Source of the DNA: Stenotrophomonas maltophilia
Lineage (GTDB): Bacteria; Pseudomonadota; Gammaproteobacteria; Xanthomonadales; Xanthomonadaceae
Reading direction: 5' to 3'
DNA length: 64,000 nucleotides
Assembly: GCF_023518235.1 (NCBI RefSeq)
Contig: NZ_CP090423.1
Span: 1,240,001 to 1,304,000 of the forward strand
The notes under the pieces are model-generated. The model was not told the DNA's origin. It saw nothing but the letters and a program-made list of their open reading frames with translations, and made no database searches. Made by a program: the position numbers and the translations under genes. Below, in pieces: positions 1 to 8,626 of this stretch (positions within the stretch are counted from its first letter, which is position 1; every line of letters starts with the position of its first letter).

Positions 1-254
1 AGGTGGTCCGCCGCTTTGGCGCGGCCAACCTGCAGGGGCTGGTGCTGAGCAAGCTGGACGAGACCGGCCGTTTCGGCAACGCGCTGTCGGTGGCCGTGGA
101 TCACAGCCTGCCGATCACCTGGGTGACTGACGGCCAGGACGTACCGGAGGACCTGCACCGGGCCAGTGCGGCCAATCTCGTACTTCGCCTTGAAGATTTG
201 CGCCGAGCGGCCGATATGCCCTGCAACCCGGAGTTGAACCATGCCGTCGCGTGA
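1..254 (+). CDS. flhF: FlhF, flagellar SRP-like GTPase (C-terminal end only)
   Basis: The gene enters from the left edge; its first complete codon is at base 3 and about 83 C-terminal residues remain. FlhF is an SRP-family GTPase that sets the position and number of polar flagella. The visible part has the family's closing G-domain segment, GLVLSKLDETGRFGNALS, in which SKLDE is the guanine-specificity motif, followed by PITWVTDGQDVPEDL as in SRP GTPases. Its end overlaps the start of flhG by 14 bp, the usual flhF-flhG order. The assignment is firm despite the truncation, because both the motif and the neighbour fit. Confidence 0.93.
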   Translation, partial: VVRRFGAANLQGLVLSKLDETGRFGNALSVAVDHSLPITWVTDGQDVPEDLHRASAANLVLRLEDLRRAADMPCNPELNHAVA

Positions 255-1128
255 GTACGCCAAGCTGACCAAGACCTTCCCGCTGTCGGCCACCCGCAGC
301 GAGCCGCTCGGCCCTGTGCGCACCATTGCCGTGACCGGCGGCAAGGGCGGCGTGGGCAAGACCAACGTGTCGGCCAACCTGGCCGTGGCGCTGGCCGGCA
401 TGGGCAAGCGCACGCTGCTGCTGGATGCGGACCTGGGCCTGGCCAACATCGACGTGATCCTGGGGTTGAACCCCACCTTCACGCTGGCCGACCTGGTCGC
501 CGGCCGCTGCTCGCTGGATGACGTCATCGTCGAAGGCCCGAACGGCGTGCTGGTGGTCCCGGCCGCGTCCGGCCGCCGGCACATGGCCGAACTGGCCCCG
601 GCCGAGCACGTCGGCCTGGTCAACGTGTTCTCCGAACTGGAGCGCGAGCTGGACATCATGGTGGTGGACACCGCCGCCGGCATCACCGATGGCGTGCTGA
701 CCTTCTGCCAGGCCGCACAGGACACCGTGGTGGTGGTCTGCGACGAACCGGCCTCGATCACCGACGCCTACGCGCTGATCAAGGTGCTCTCGCGCGAGCG
801 TGGGGTGGACCGCATCCAGGTGGTGGCCAACATGGTGCGCGACCCCAACGAAGGCCGCGTGCTGTACGAAAAGCTGACCCGCGTCTGCGAGAAGTTCCTG
901 GCCGATGTCTCATTGAATTACCTGGGCTGCGTGCCGCAGGATGACTGGTTGCGCCTGTCGGTGCAGCGCCAGCAGCCGGTGGTCAAGGCCTACCCATCCA
1001 GCCCGGCTGCACTGGCGATCACCGAGATCGCACGGCGCACCGCGCGCTGGCAGGCGCCGACCGAACCGCGTGGCGGCGTCGAGTTCTTCCTCGAACGCAT
1101 CCTCAAGCAGCGCGGGGTGGCCGCATGA
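241..1128 (+). CDS. flhG: FlhG (FleN), MinD-like ATPase controlling flagellar number
   Basis: A 295-residue cytoplasmic ParA/MinD-family ATPase that counteracts FlhF and limits polar flagella to the right number. The deviant Walker A motif KGGVGKTNVSANLAVAL lies near residue 39, followed by LLLDADLGLANID (A' motif) and MVVDTAAG (Walker B), the typical FlhG order. The ATG at 241 lies inside flhF, and the gene ends in an ATGA overlap with fliA, so the three are translationally coupled. The length matches FleN/FlhG of Pseudomonas, and the next gene agrees with that gene order. Confidence 0.95.
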   Translation: MPSREYAKLTKTFPLSATRSEPLGPVRTIAVTGGKGGVGKTNVSANLAVALAGMGKRTLLLDADLGLANIDVILGLNPTFTLADLVAGRCSLDDVIVEGPNGVLVVPAASGRRHMAELAPAEHVGLVNVFSELERELDIMVVDTAAGITDGVLTFCQAAQDTVVVVCDEPASITDAYALIKVLSRERGVDRIQVVANMVRDPNEGRVLYEKLTRVCEKFLADVSLNYLGCVPQDDWLRLSVQRQQPVVKAYPSSPAALAITEIARRTARWQAPTEPRGGVEFFLERILKQRGVAA

Positions 1129-1868
1129 AAGGCGCAGCCCAGTACCGGGAGGTCCAGCGCTCGGCGGCCAACGAGGTCATCGCCCAGCATTCGGACCTGG
1201 TGCGGCGCATCGCCCACCACCTGGCCGCACGCCTGCCGGCCAGCGTCGAAGTCGACGACCTGATCCAGGCCGGCATGATGGGCCTGATCGAGGCCTCGCG
1301 CAGCTACGACGCCGACCAGGGCGCCTCGTTCGAGACCTACGCGTCGATCCGCATCCGCGGTTCGATGATCGACGAGATCCGTCGTGGTGATTGGGTGCCG
1401 CGTTCGGTGCACCGCCGTGCACGCGATGCTGCTGCCACCATCCGCCGCCTGGAACAGAGCAGTGGTCGTGCCGCCAGCGCCACCGAAGTGGCCGCCGCGA
1501 TGGACATGCCGCTGCCCGAATACCTGCGACTGATGGAAGACGCCGCGCGCGGCCAGGTGCTGAGCCTGGAATCGCGTATCGAGGACCAGGGCGAACTGGA
1601 TACCGTCGCCCAGGGCGGCCCGACCCCGCAGCAGGTGCTGGAGCGCGGCGAGTTCGGCCGCGAGCTGGGCAAGGCCATCGGCCACCTGCCCGAGCGCGAA
1701 CAGCTGGTGCTCTCGCTCTACTACGAGCAGGAGCTGAACCTGAAGGAGATCGGTGCGGTGCTCGGCGTGAGCGAGTCGCGGGTCTGCCAGATCCACGGCC
1801 AGGCGGTGCTGCGCCTGCGTGGCCGACTGAAGATTTTCGAGGCGGTCGACGCCGGCCTTGAAGAATGA
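1125..1868 (+). CDS. fliA: FliA, RNA polymerase sigma-28 factor
   Basis: A 247-residue flagellar sigma factor. Region 2 is clear (HSDLVRRIAHHLAARLP, VEVDDLIQAGMMGLIEA, FETYASIRIRGSMIDEIR), and region 4 contains ELNLKEIGAVLGVSESRVCQIHGQA, the helix-turn-helix that reads the -35 box. It directs transcription of late flagellar and chemotaxis genes. It starts in the ATGA overlap with flhG. Seven sites further down this cluster fit its consensus (TAAA, 15 bases, GCCGATAA), which supports both the identification and the regulatory layout. Confidence 0.97.
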   Translation: MKGAAQYREVQRSAANEVIAQHSDLVRRIAHHLAARLPASVEVDDLIQAGMMGLIEASRSYDADQGASFETYASIRIRGSMIDEIRRGDWVPRSVHRRARDAAATIRRLEQSSGRAASATEVAAAMDMPLPEYLRLMEDAARGQVLSLESRIEDQGELDTVAQGGPTPQQVLERGEFGRELGKAIGHLPEREQLVLSLYYEQELNLKEIGAVLGVSESRVCQIHGQAVLRLRGRLKIFEAVDAGLEE

Positions 1869-1925
1869 ACATCCCCGAGGCGGCTGCCCCCGGCCGCCCG
1901 GAATGAACAACAAAGGAACTCTGCT

Positions 1926-2318
1926 TTGAACAAGAACATGCGCATCCTGATCGTCGACGACTTCTCGACCATGCGTCGCATCGTCAAGAACCTGCTGGGC
2001 GATCTGGGCTTCACCAACACCGCCGAAGCCGAGGACGGGCATGCCGCGCTGTCGCTGCTGCAGAGCCAGCCGTTCGATTTCGTGGTCACCGACTGGAACA
2101 TGCCGGTGATGACCGGCATCGAGCTGCTCAAGGCGATCCGCGCCGATGCCAAGCTGAAGACCCTGCCGGTGTTGATGGTGACCGCCGAAGCCAAGCGCGA
2201 GCAGATCATCGAAGCCGCCCAGAGCGGCGTCAACGGCTACATCATCAAGCCGTTCACCGCGCAGACCCTGGAAGAAAAGCTGGGCAAGATCTTCGAACGC
2301 CTGGCGGCCAGCGCCTGA
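1926..2318 (+). CDS. cheY: CheY, chemotaxis response regulator
   Basis: A 130-residue single-domain receiver that carries phosphate from CheA to the flagellar switch. The acidic pair is in [12 protein letters not shown], the phospho-acceptor Asp in [13 protein letters not shown], the conserved Thr in VLMVTAEA and the Lys in [16 protein letters not shown] chose the TTG at 1926 because AAAGGA at 1912-1917 lies 8 bases upstream; the in-frame ATG at 1938 is 20 bases from it. The stop overlaps the cheZ start by one base (TGATG). Its place beside cheZ and the first cheA suggests it is the motor-binding CheY. Confidence 0.94.
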   Translation: MNKNMRILIVDDFSTMRRIVKNLLGDLGFTNTAEAEDGHAALSLLQSQPFDFVVTDWNMPVMTGIELLKAIRADAKLKTLPVLMVTAEAKREQIIEAAQSGVNGYIIKPFTAQTLEEKLGKIFERLAASA

Positions 2319-2923
2319 TGGAAACCACGGTCGACAAGAACGCCCTTGCCCTGCGCCTGCAGGAAGCCCTGGACGCGCTGGAGTCGGGTGACGAGGCCGC
2401 CTGGCGGCAGCGCATCGACGGACTGGTCGCGCTGCGCACGCAGCCGATGATGAGCGGTCTTTCGCGGCTGGCCCGCGAACTCGGCCAGGCGCTGGGTGAA
2501 CTGCCGACCGTGCCCAGCGATGCCGGCGAACTGGACGACGCCTGCGCGCGCCTGGACCACGTGGTGGCGATGACCGAACAGGCCACCCACCGCACCCTGG
2601 ACCTGGCCGAGGAATGCCGCAGCCTGACCGAGCAACTGCGCGCCGAAGGCCTGCAGCCGGGCCAGGACGCGCAGCTTGAGCGCATCCGCCACAACCTCAC
2701 CGAGATCGCCCTGACCCAGAGCTACCAGGACCTGACCGGGCAGATCATCCGTCGCGTGGTCGGCATCGTGCGCCGCGTGCACGAAGGCTTCGGCGCGCTC
2801 GGCCTGCCGCCGGAACAGCATCGCACCGACCCGGAACTGGCCGGGCCGGCACTGAAGGGACTGGACCGCCACGCGGTCTCGCAGAACGACGCCGACGACC
2901 TGTTGTCGGATCTGGGGCTGTAA
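2318..2923 (+). CDS. cheZ: CheZ, CheY-P phosphatase
   Basis: A 201-residue helical protein that dephosphorylates CheY-P. The active-site segment is visible as LTQSYQDLTGQIIRRVVGIV (about residues 131-150), carrying the catalytic Gln of the family. The tail, NDADDLLSDLGL, resembles the CheY-docking peptide at the C-terminus of E. coli CheZ, so both functional parts appear intact. It starts in a one-base overlap with cheY and ends two bases before cheA. It is shorter than some Pseudomonas homologues, but the helical core is complete. Confidence 0.94.
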   Translation: METTVDKNALALRLQEALDALESGDEAAWRQRIDGLVALRTQPMMSGLSRLARELGQALGELPTVPSDAGELDDACARLDHVVAMTEQATHRTLDLAEECRSLTEQLRAEGLQPGQDAQLERIRHNLTEIALTQSYQDLTGQIIRRVVGIVRRVHEGFGALGLPPEQHRTDPELAGPALKGLDRHAVSQNDADDLLSDLGL

Positions 2924-2925
2924 GC

Positions 2926-4752
2926 ATGAGCGCGGTATCCGACGACATCACTGCCGATTTCATCATCGAGGCACAGGAAATCCTGGACCGCCTGGGCGAA
3001 CAGCTGGTGTCGCTGGAGCAGGCACCGCAGGACAGCGAGCAGCTCAACGCAGTGTTCCGCGGCTACCACACGCTCAAGGGCGGCGCCGGCTTCCTCGGCG
3101 TCACCGCCATGGTCGAGCTGTGCCACGCCGCTGAAGAAGCCCTCGGCATCGCGCGTGCCGGCCAGGCCGTGCTGCAGGCCCATCACTTCGACGCCGCCCA
3201 GCAATCGCTGGATTACCTGCAGTCGATGCTCGATGCGGTGTCCTCGGGCACCGAGCCGGGCTATGCGCCGCCGGAGCTGATCGCACAGTTCGACATGCAC
3301 GGTGGCGGTACCGCAGCCCCGACCGCCGCCGCACCCGCCGCTGCGGGCGGCGACCTGATCACCGAAGACGAATTCGAGGCCCTGCTCGACCAGCTGCACG
3401 GCGGCAACGCGCCGACCGCGGTCGCGCCGGCGAAGAAGGCCGACGACGGCCTGATCAGCGAAGACGAGTTCGAAGCCCTGCTCGACCAGCTGCACGGTGG
3501 CGCCGCGCCCGGCAGCAAGCCGGTCGCCGCCACGCCGGTCGCTGCGACGCCTGCGCCGCGCCCGGCGGCCGCCACCCCGGCAGCCAAGCCGGCCGCCAAG
3601 CCGCTGGCCGAAGCCGAGCACACCGTGCGCGTGGATACCAAGCGCCTGGATGCGATCGTCAACCTGATCGGCGAGCTGGTGCTGTCACGCAACCGCCTGA
3701 AGACGCTGCGCGCACGCCTGCGCGATGAAGAGCTGGACCGCGCCGTATCGACCCTGGACATCGCCACCGCGCGACTGCAGTCGGCGGTGATGCGCACCCG
3801 CATGCAGCCGGTCGGCAAGGTGTTCTCGCGCTTCCCCAAGGTCGCCCGCGATGTCGCCCGCTCGCTGAAGAAGGAAGTGGATCTGGAACTGATCGGCGCC
3901 GAGACCGAGCTCGACCGCAACCTGGTCGAAGCCCTGGCCGACCCGCTGGTTCACCTGGTCCGCAATGCCATCGACCATGGCGTGGAAATGCCCGAACTGC
4001 GCGAAGCGCAGGGCAAGCCGCGGATGGGCCATGTGCGCCTGTCGGCGCAGCAGGAAGGTGACTACGTCAGCATCGAGGTGCAGGACGATGGCGCCGGCAT
4101 CGACCCGGAAAAGCTGCGCGCCAAGGCACGCGAGAAGGGCCTGATCGATCCGGAAGCCGCCGCCCGCCTGAGCAGCGAGGAATGCCTGCACCTGGTGTTC
4201 CTGCCCGGCTTCTCGACCAAGCAGCAGGTGACCGACATCTCCGGCCGCGGCGTCGGCATGGACGTGGTGCAGTCCCGTATCCGCGAACTCAGCGGCCAGA
4301 TCCAGATCCAGTCGGAGCTGGGCCGTGGCAGCCGCTTCCTGATCCGCGTACCGCTGACCCTGGCGATCCTGCCGACGCTGCTGGTGCAGGCCGGCGAGGA
4401 CGTCTACGCGCTGCCGCTGGCGCGCGTGATGGAAGTGCTGCACGCGCCGCGCACCTCGCTGGGCTGGTTCGATGGCCGTGCCGTGCTCGACCGCCGCTCG
4501 CACACCCTGCCGCTGGTCGATCTGCGCCAGTGGCTGGATGTGACGCCGGCCGCCTCCACCCTGCTGACCATTGTGGTGCTGCAGGCCGGCGAGGCACGCT
4601 TCGGGCTGGTCGTGGACCAGGTGCGCGGGCGCGAGGAAGTGGTCATCAAGCCGCTGCCCAAAGCCCTGCGCGGCCTGCGCGGTTATGCCGGTGCAACCTT
4701 GATCGGCGATGGTCGCATGGCGCTGATCCTGGACGTGGACGGCCTGCGATGA
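2926..4752 (+). CDS. cheA: CheA, chemotaxis histidine kinase of the flagellar cluster (CheA1)
   Basis: A 608-residue kinase. The N-terminal HPt domain has the phospho-His at residue 48 (FRGYHTLKGGAGFLG). A Pro/Ala-rich linker (about 110-225) follows in place of a globular P2 domain and carries two near-identical motifs, LITEDEFEALLDQLHGG (144-160) and LISEDEFEALLDQLH (from 176). Then come the P3 dimerisation helices (VDTKRLDAIVNLIGELV), the ATPase N-box (LVHLVRNAIDHG) and G-boxes (DDGAGID, GRGVGMDVV), and a C-terminal CheW-like P5 domain. It receives receptor signals through CheW and phosphorylates CheY. No cheB follows it, unlike the Pseudomonas order. Confidence 0.96.
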   Translation: MSAVSDDITADFIIEAQEILDRLGEQLVSLEQAPQDSEQLNAVFRGYHTLKGGAGFLGVTAMVELCHAAEEALGIARAGQAVLQAHHFDAAQQSLDYLQSMLDAVSSGTEPGYAPPELIAQFDMHGGGTAAPTAAAPAAAGGDLITEDEFEALLDQLHGGNAPTAVAPAKKADDGLISEDEFEALLDQLHGGAAPGSKPVAATPVAATPAPRPAAATPAAKPAAKPLAEAEHTVRVDTKRLDAIVNLIGELVLSRNRLKTLRARLRDEELDRAVSTLDIATARLQSAVMRTRMQPVGKVFSRFPKVARDVARSLKKEVDLELIGAETELDRNLVEALADPLVHLVRNAIDHGVEMPELREAQGKPRMGHVRLSAQQEGDYVSIEVQDDGAGIDPEKLRAKAREKGLIDPEAAARLSSEECLHLVFLPGFSTKQQVTDISGRGVGMDVVQSRIRELSGQIQIQSELGRGSRFLIRVPLTLAILPTLLVQAGEDVYALPLARVMEVLHAPRTSLGWFDGRAVLDRRSHTLPLVDLRQWLDVTPAASTLLTIVVLQAGEARFGLVVDQVRGREEVVIKPLPKALRGLRGYAGATLIGDGRMALILDVDGLR

Positions 4753-4820
4753 CCCCCGCCGGGCCCCGCCCGGCGCCCCCAGAAACTGTGACTACCGTCT
4801 GTACACGAACGCCCGGTGTC

Positions 4821-4847
4821 TCAAGTCCCATTCACACAAGCCGATAC
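4821..4847 (+). promoter_or_regulatory. FliA (sigma-28) promoter for motC-motD
   Basis: TCAA at 4821-4824, 15 bases, then GCCGATAC at 4840-4847, close to the sigma-28 consensus TAAA-N15-GCCGATAA. Transcription should start at about 4853-4855, almost on the motC ATG at 4855. Confidence 0.75.
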
Positions 4848-4854
4848 CGGATCC

Positions 4855-5595
4855 ATGGATAGACTCAGCCTCATTGGACTCTTTCTCGCCCTGGCCTCGC
4901 TGGTCGGTGGCAGCATCCTCAAGGGCGCCGGGCTGGCGTCGTTGTGGTCGCCTGCGGCCTTTGTGATTGTCATCGTCGGCACCGTCGCGGCGATCCTGCT
5001 GCACACCTCGCCGGCCGTGTTCAAGCACGCCTTCAAGATCGTGCGCTGGGTCGTGCGCCCGCCGAACAGCGATCGCCACGAGCTGATCCGCCAGATCGTG
5101 GAATGGAGCAACATCGCCCGTCGCCAGGGCCTGCTGGGCCTGGAATCGCAGGTGGAAGCACAGCAGGACCCGTTCCTGCGCAAGGGGCTGCAGCTGCTGG
5201 TGGACGGCGTGGAGCCCGAATCGATGCGGCACATGCTGGAAATCGAACTGGGCAGCCAGGAGCACCAGGACCAGGCCGGCGCCAAGGTATTCGAGGCGAT
5301 GGGCATCTACGCACCCACCCTCGGCATCATCGGCGCCGTGCTCGGCCTGATCGCAGTGATGAAGAACCTGGCCGACCCGAGCAAGCTCGGCCATGGCATC
5401 GCCGCCGCGTTCACCGCCACCATCTATGGCATCGCCTCGGCCAACCTGCTGTTCCTGCCGATCGCCGCCAAGCTCAAGAGTGTGATCTCGCACAACACGC
5501 GCGACCGCGAAATGGTCATCGAAGGCCTGATCTCGATCGCCCAGGGCGAGAACCCGCGCAACATCGAAACCAACCTCTCCGGCTTCCTGCACTGA
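4855..5595 (+). CDS. motC: MotC, flagellar motor stator protein (MotA family)
   Basis: A 246-residue MotA/TolQ/ExbB-type inner-membrane subunit of the proton-driven stator. Hydrophobic segments run from the start (LIGLFLALASLVGGSIL, AAFVIVIVGTVAAILL), with another pair near residues 150-205 (TLGIIGAVLGLIAVM, IYGIASANLLFLPIA) around a cytoplasmic loop. The proline-rich end of the loop, YAPTLGIIGAVLG, is characteristic. I take the ATG at 4855 because the hydrophobic start follows it directly. Its Shine-Dalgarno signal is poor, and a FliA promoter lies right before it. It pairs with motD, two bases downstream. Confidence 0.93.
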   Translation: MDRLSLIGLFLALASLVGGSILKGAGLASLWSPAAFVIVIVGTVAAILLHTSPAVFKHAFKIVRWVVRPPNSDRHELIRQIVEWSNIARRQGLLGLESQVEAQQDPFLRKGLQLLVDGVEPESMRHMLEIELGSQEHQDQAGAKVFEAMGIYAPTLGIIGAVLGLIAVMKNLADPSKLGHGIAAAFTATIYGIASANLLFLPIAAKLKSVISHNTRDREMVIEGLISIAQGENPRNIETNLSGFLH

Positions 5596-5596
5596 C

Positions 5597-6613
5597 ATGG
5601 CCCGCCGCAAGCACCACGAAGAGCACGCCAACCACGAAGCATGGGCGATCCCCTATGCCGACCTGATGACGCTGCTGCTCGCCTTCTTCGTGGTCATGTA
5701 CGCGATCTCCTCGGTCAACGAGGGCAAGTACCGGATCATGGCCGACGCGCTCACCGACGCCTTCGGCGGTGCGCCGCGCACCATCAATCCGGTGCAGGTC
5801 GGCAACAAGCAGGTGCAGGGTGGCGGCTGGGACAGCCCGTCGGTGATCAAGTCCGGCACCAAGATCGGCCCTTCGGCGCCGGCACCCTCGCATGATCCGA
5901 CGCTGCTGCCGTCGATGGCCTCGCAGATGCGCATGCCGGTGTCGGTGCACAACCAGGAACAGATCGCACGCGCCGAGCGCCAGCTCAACAGCACCGCCGA
6001 CCGCCTCACCGCCGCGCTGGCACCGTTGATCGACCGCGGCATGATCAGCGTGCGCCGTACCGAGCTGTGGATCGAAGTGGAGATCAACAGCGACATCCTG
6101 TTCCCCACCGGCTCGGCGGCGCTGGACGTGCACGCCCGGCAGACCCTGGCCAGCCTGGCCGACGTGCTGCGCGATGTACCCAACAGCGTGCGTGTGGAAG
6201 GCCACACCGACAACGTGCCGATCGCCACCGCCACCTTCCCGTCCAACTGGGAACTGTCGGCCGGGCGCGCGGCCAGCGTGGTGCACCTGTTCGCCGACCA
6301 GGGGGTACAGCCGTCGCGGCTGGCGATGGTCGGCTACGGCCAGTTCCGCCCGCGCGAGGAGAACGACAGCGCGCAGGGCCGCAACCGCAATCGCCGGGTG
6401 ATGGTCATCATCCTGGCCGACACCAGCCATTCGGTGGACCCGCTCGGCCAACGCCTGAACGCCGCCACCGGTGCCGTTGACAGGGCCACCCCCGAACAAG
6501 CCGCCGCAACGCCGGCTACCGCCCCCACTTCCCCCCTCGCGCCGGTGACGTTGCCACCGGTGCCGGCTGGCAGCCGCGTCGGCGCCGCCGTTCCCCCGGC
6601 AATGAAGGAGTAA
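5597..6613 (+). CDS. motD: MotD, flagellar motor stator protein (MotB family)
   Basis: A 338-residue MotB-type stator subunit. After a basic N-terminus comes the single membrane helix with the proton-carrying Asp in PYADLMTLLLAFFVVMYAISS, then a periplasmic linker. The OmpA-like peptidoglycan-binding domain follows (VRVEGHTDNVPIA, NWELSAGRAASVV, GYGQFRPREEN, RNRNRRV; about residues 150-270). The last 70 residues are a Pro/Ala-rich tail of low complexity. The gene sits between motC and parC, as in Pseudomonas, where MotCD is the second stator that supports swarming. Confidence 0.94.
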   Translation: MARRKHHEEHANHEAWAIPYADLMTLLLAFFVVMYAISSVNEGKYRIMADALTDAFGGAPRTINPVQVGNKQVQGGGWDSPSVIKSGTKIGPSAPAPSHDPTLLPSMASQMRMPVSVHNQEQIARAERQLNSTADRLTAALAPLIDRGMISVRRTELWIEVEINSDILFPTGSAALDVHARQTLASLADVLRDVPNSVRVEGHTDNVPIATATFPSNWELSAGRAASVVHLFADQGVQPSRLAMVGYGQFRPREENDSAQGRNRNRRVMVIILADTSHSVDPLGQRLNAATGAVDRATPEQAAATPATAPTSPLAPVTLPPVPAGSRVGAAVPPAMKE

Positions 6614-6617
6614 TCCG

Positions 6618-7400
6618 ATGCGCATCTGGGCAGTCGCCAACCAGAAGGGCGGAGTCGGCAAGACCACCACCACCCTCGCCCTCGGCCGCGGCCTGGCCGC
6701 ACTCGGCCATCGCGTGCTGCTGATCGACCTCGATCCGCATGCGTCGCTCAGCCGCGCCTTCGGGGTGCCGGTGGATCCGCCGCCGGCCGGTGTGCTTGAA
6801 CTGTTTGGCACGCCGCCGGCCGATCTTTCCGGCCTGTGCCACGCCAGCAACGTCCACGGCCTGGACTACGTCTGCGCACAGTCCGCGCTGGCCACGCTGG
6901 AGCGCCGCAGCGCCAACCAGCCCGGGCTCGGCCTGGCGCTGCAGAACGCGCTGGCGCGCCACCAGGGCCAGCACGACTACATCCTGCTGGACTGCGCGCC
7001 GACCCTCGGCCTGCTGATGATCAATGCGCTGGCCGCGGCCGACCGCCTGATCATCCCCACCCAGGCCGAGCCGCTGGCCCTGCACGGACTGGATGGCATG
7101 GTCCGCACCGGTGAGATGGTCGAGCGTTCGCGCCGCCGCCCGCTGCCGATTTCGATCCTGCCGACCCTGTTCGACCGCCGCACGCGCGCCGGCAACGAAT
7201 CGCTGCGCACCATGCAGGATCGCCACGGCGCACGCGTGTGGGAAGACGCGATTCCGATCGACACCCGCATCAGCAATGCCGCCGGCCTGACCCTGCCGAG
7301 CATCGGTGAGGACTATCCGGGGCGCGGTCTGGCGGCCTACCGGCGTGCACTGAACTGGATTCTGGGTGAGGACGCGCGCGCGCTGGAGCAGGCGGCATGA
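6618..7400 (+). CDS. parC: ParC, ParA-like ATPase for polar placement of chemotaxis arrays
   Basis: A 260-residue ParA-family ATPase with Walker A KGGVGKTTTTLALGRGL near residue 11, LLIDLDPHASLSRAFG as the A' motif and YILLDCAPTLGLL as the Walker B region. ParC of Vibrio and Pseudomonas recruits chemotaxis arrays to the cell pole and passes them to daughter cells. An AAGGAG site lies just before the ATG, and the gene overlaps the next, CheW-like gene by 4 bp (ATGA). The order motC-motD-parC-parP separates it from plasmid or chromosome ParA proteins; no ParB gene is nearby. Confidence 0.9.
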   Translation: MRIWAVANQKGGVGKTTTTLALGRGLAALGHRVLLIDLDPHASLSRAFGVPVDPPPAGVLELFGTPPADLSGLCHASNVHGLDYVCAQSALATLERRSANQPGLGLALQNALARHQGQHDYILLDCAPTLGLLMINALAAADRLIIPTQAEPLALHGLDGMVRTGEMVERSRRRPLPISILPTLFDRRTRAGNESLRTMQDRHGARVWEDAIPIDTRISNAAGLTLPSIGEDYPGRGLAAYRRALNWILGEDARALEQAA

Positions 7401-8536
7401 ACAGCACCGGCGTACTGGACGACTATCTGGACGAACTGCTGGGCGAAGCGATTGTTGCGGCGCCGGCTGCCGTGCCACCTCCCGGTAGCGCCGGGCCACG
7501 CCCGGCGGACGCGGCGGCACCGGAACGCGAGCCGACCTGGGACGATCTGCCGGCCGAAGTGATCTACGAAACGGACGCTGTCGTTGCGGGCCCGAGCGCG
7601 GACGACGCCCTGCTGGAGGCCGCTTTCGAGGCTGCCGCTGCACCGGCGGGGGCCCCGCCTTCCCCGCCAAGCGCCGCCTCTCCGGAACGCGAGCCCACCT
7701 GGGATGACCTGCCCGACGAAGTCATCCACGAAACCGCGCCAGCACCCGCAGCCGCCGCAACGACCGGCCCCGAGCCTACCTGGGATGACCTGCCCGACGA
7801 AGTGATCTACGAGACCGATGCGGCCGACAGTCATCGTCTTGCCCACACCGACAGCCCCGGCCTGCAGGCCGCCTTCGAGGCTGCCGCCGGTGGCGAGGAC
7901 GTCGCCCCGCCCCCACCCGCAGTGATCGCCGCGCCGGCGCCGGCGCCCACTCCCCGCCCCGCAGCTGCACCGTCCGCACGCGCCGCCGTCGCCCCGCCCC
8001 CGCGCGTGGCACTGGACACCCCCAGCGGCAACCGCCCGGGCAGCTGGCAGGAGTTGCAGGCCCAGGCCCACCAGCCCGCCAGCAGCCCGCATCCGCAGAA
8101 CCGCCGTGCCGCCGAACGCACCTCGCGCTGGCTGCGCCTGCGCTGCGGCACCCAGGCCTACGCACTGGAACTGCTGAAGGTGCAGGAAGTGGTGTTGCCG
8201 GTGCCCTTGCTGCCCCTGCGTGGCACCGCACCGGCGATGCTCGGCATCATGAACCTGCGCGGCCAGGTGGTACCGGTGATGGACCTCGGCCTGCACCTTG
8301 GTGCCGCCGCCGCCGAAGACGACGCGCAGACCCGGATCGTGGTGCTGGAAGAAGACGGCGAGACCATCGGCCTGCGCGTGTCGGCGGTGGAAGACGTCGC
8401 CAACCTCACCGATTCGCAGATCGAACCGCCGGATACCGCGCGCATCTGCCAGATCTCCAACGACCTGTTCCGCGGCGTGGCACGCGTCAGCCAGCGGCCG
8501 ATGATCCTGCTCGACGCCACCCGGCTGCTGAGCTGA
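7397..8536 (+). CDS. parP: ParP, CheW-like array protein linking ParC and CheA
   Basis: A 379-residue protein. Residues 1-240 are acidic, Pro/Ala-rich and probably disordered, with three copies of the motif PTWDDLP-EVI-ET at about 46-60, 99-113 and 126-141. The C-terminal part (about 243-379) is a CheW-like domain (LRLRCGTQAYALELLKVQEV, MNLRGQVVPVMDLG, RIVVLEEDGETIGLRV). In Vibrio and Pseudomonas, ParP uses such a domain to join CheA arrays and its N-terminus to bind ParC. Its overlap with parC supports this role. The separate, ordinary cheW lies at 15117. The repeated motif is not something I recognise from characterised ParP proteins. Confidence 0.87.
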   Translation: MNSTGVLDDYLDELLGEAIVAAPAAVPPPGSAGPRPADAAAPEREPTWDDLPAEVIYETDAVVAGPSADDALLEAAFEAAAAPAGAPPSPPSAASPEREPTWDDLPDEVIHETAPAPAAAATTGPEPTWDDLPDEVIYETDAADSHRLAHTDSPGLQAAFEAAAGGEDVAPPPPAVIAAPAPAPTPRPAAAPSARAAVAPPPRVALDTPSGNRPGSWQELQAQAHQPASSPHPQNRRAAERTSRWLRLRCGTQAYALELLKVQEVVLPVPLLPLRGTAPAMLGIMNLRGQVVPVMDLGLHLGAAAAEDDAQTRIVVLEEDGETIGLRVSAVEDVANLTDSQIEPPDTARICQISNDLFRGVARVSQRPMILLDATRLLS

Positions 8537-8626
8537 GCCCCAAAAAGGGGACGGAGGGGGTTAAGTCGCAAACGCCCCTGCGATCTGCCCACCATCAGCC
8601 GCATCGACGCTCCGCGTCGATTCCTC

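Noticed and set aside
6618..7400. A plasmid or chromosome partition ParA
   Set aside because: No parB or centromere-like repeats are nearby, and the neighbours motD and parP identify it as the chemotaxis ParC.
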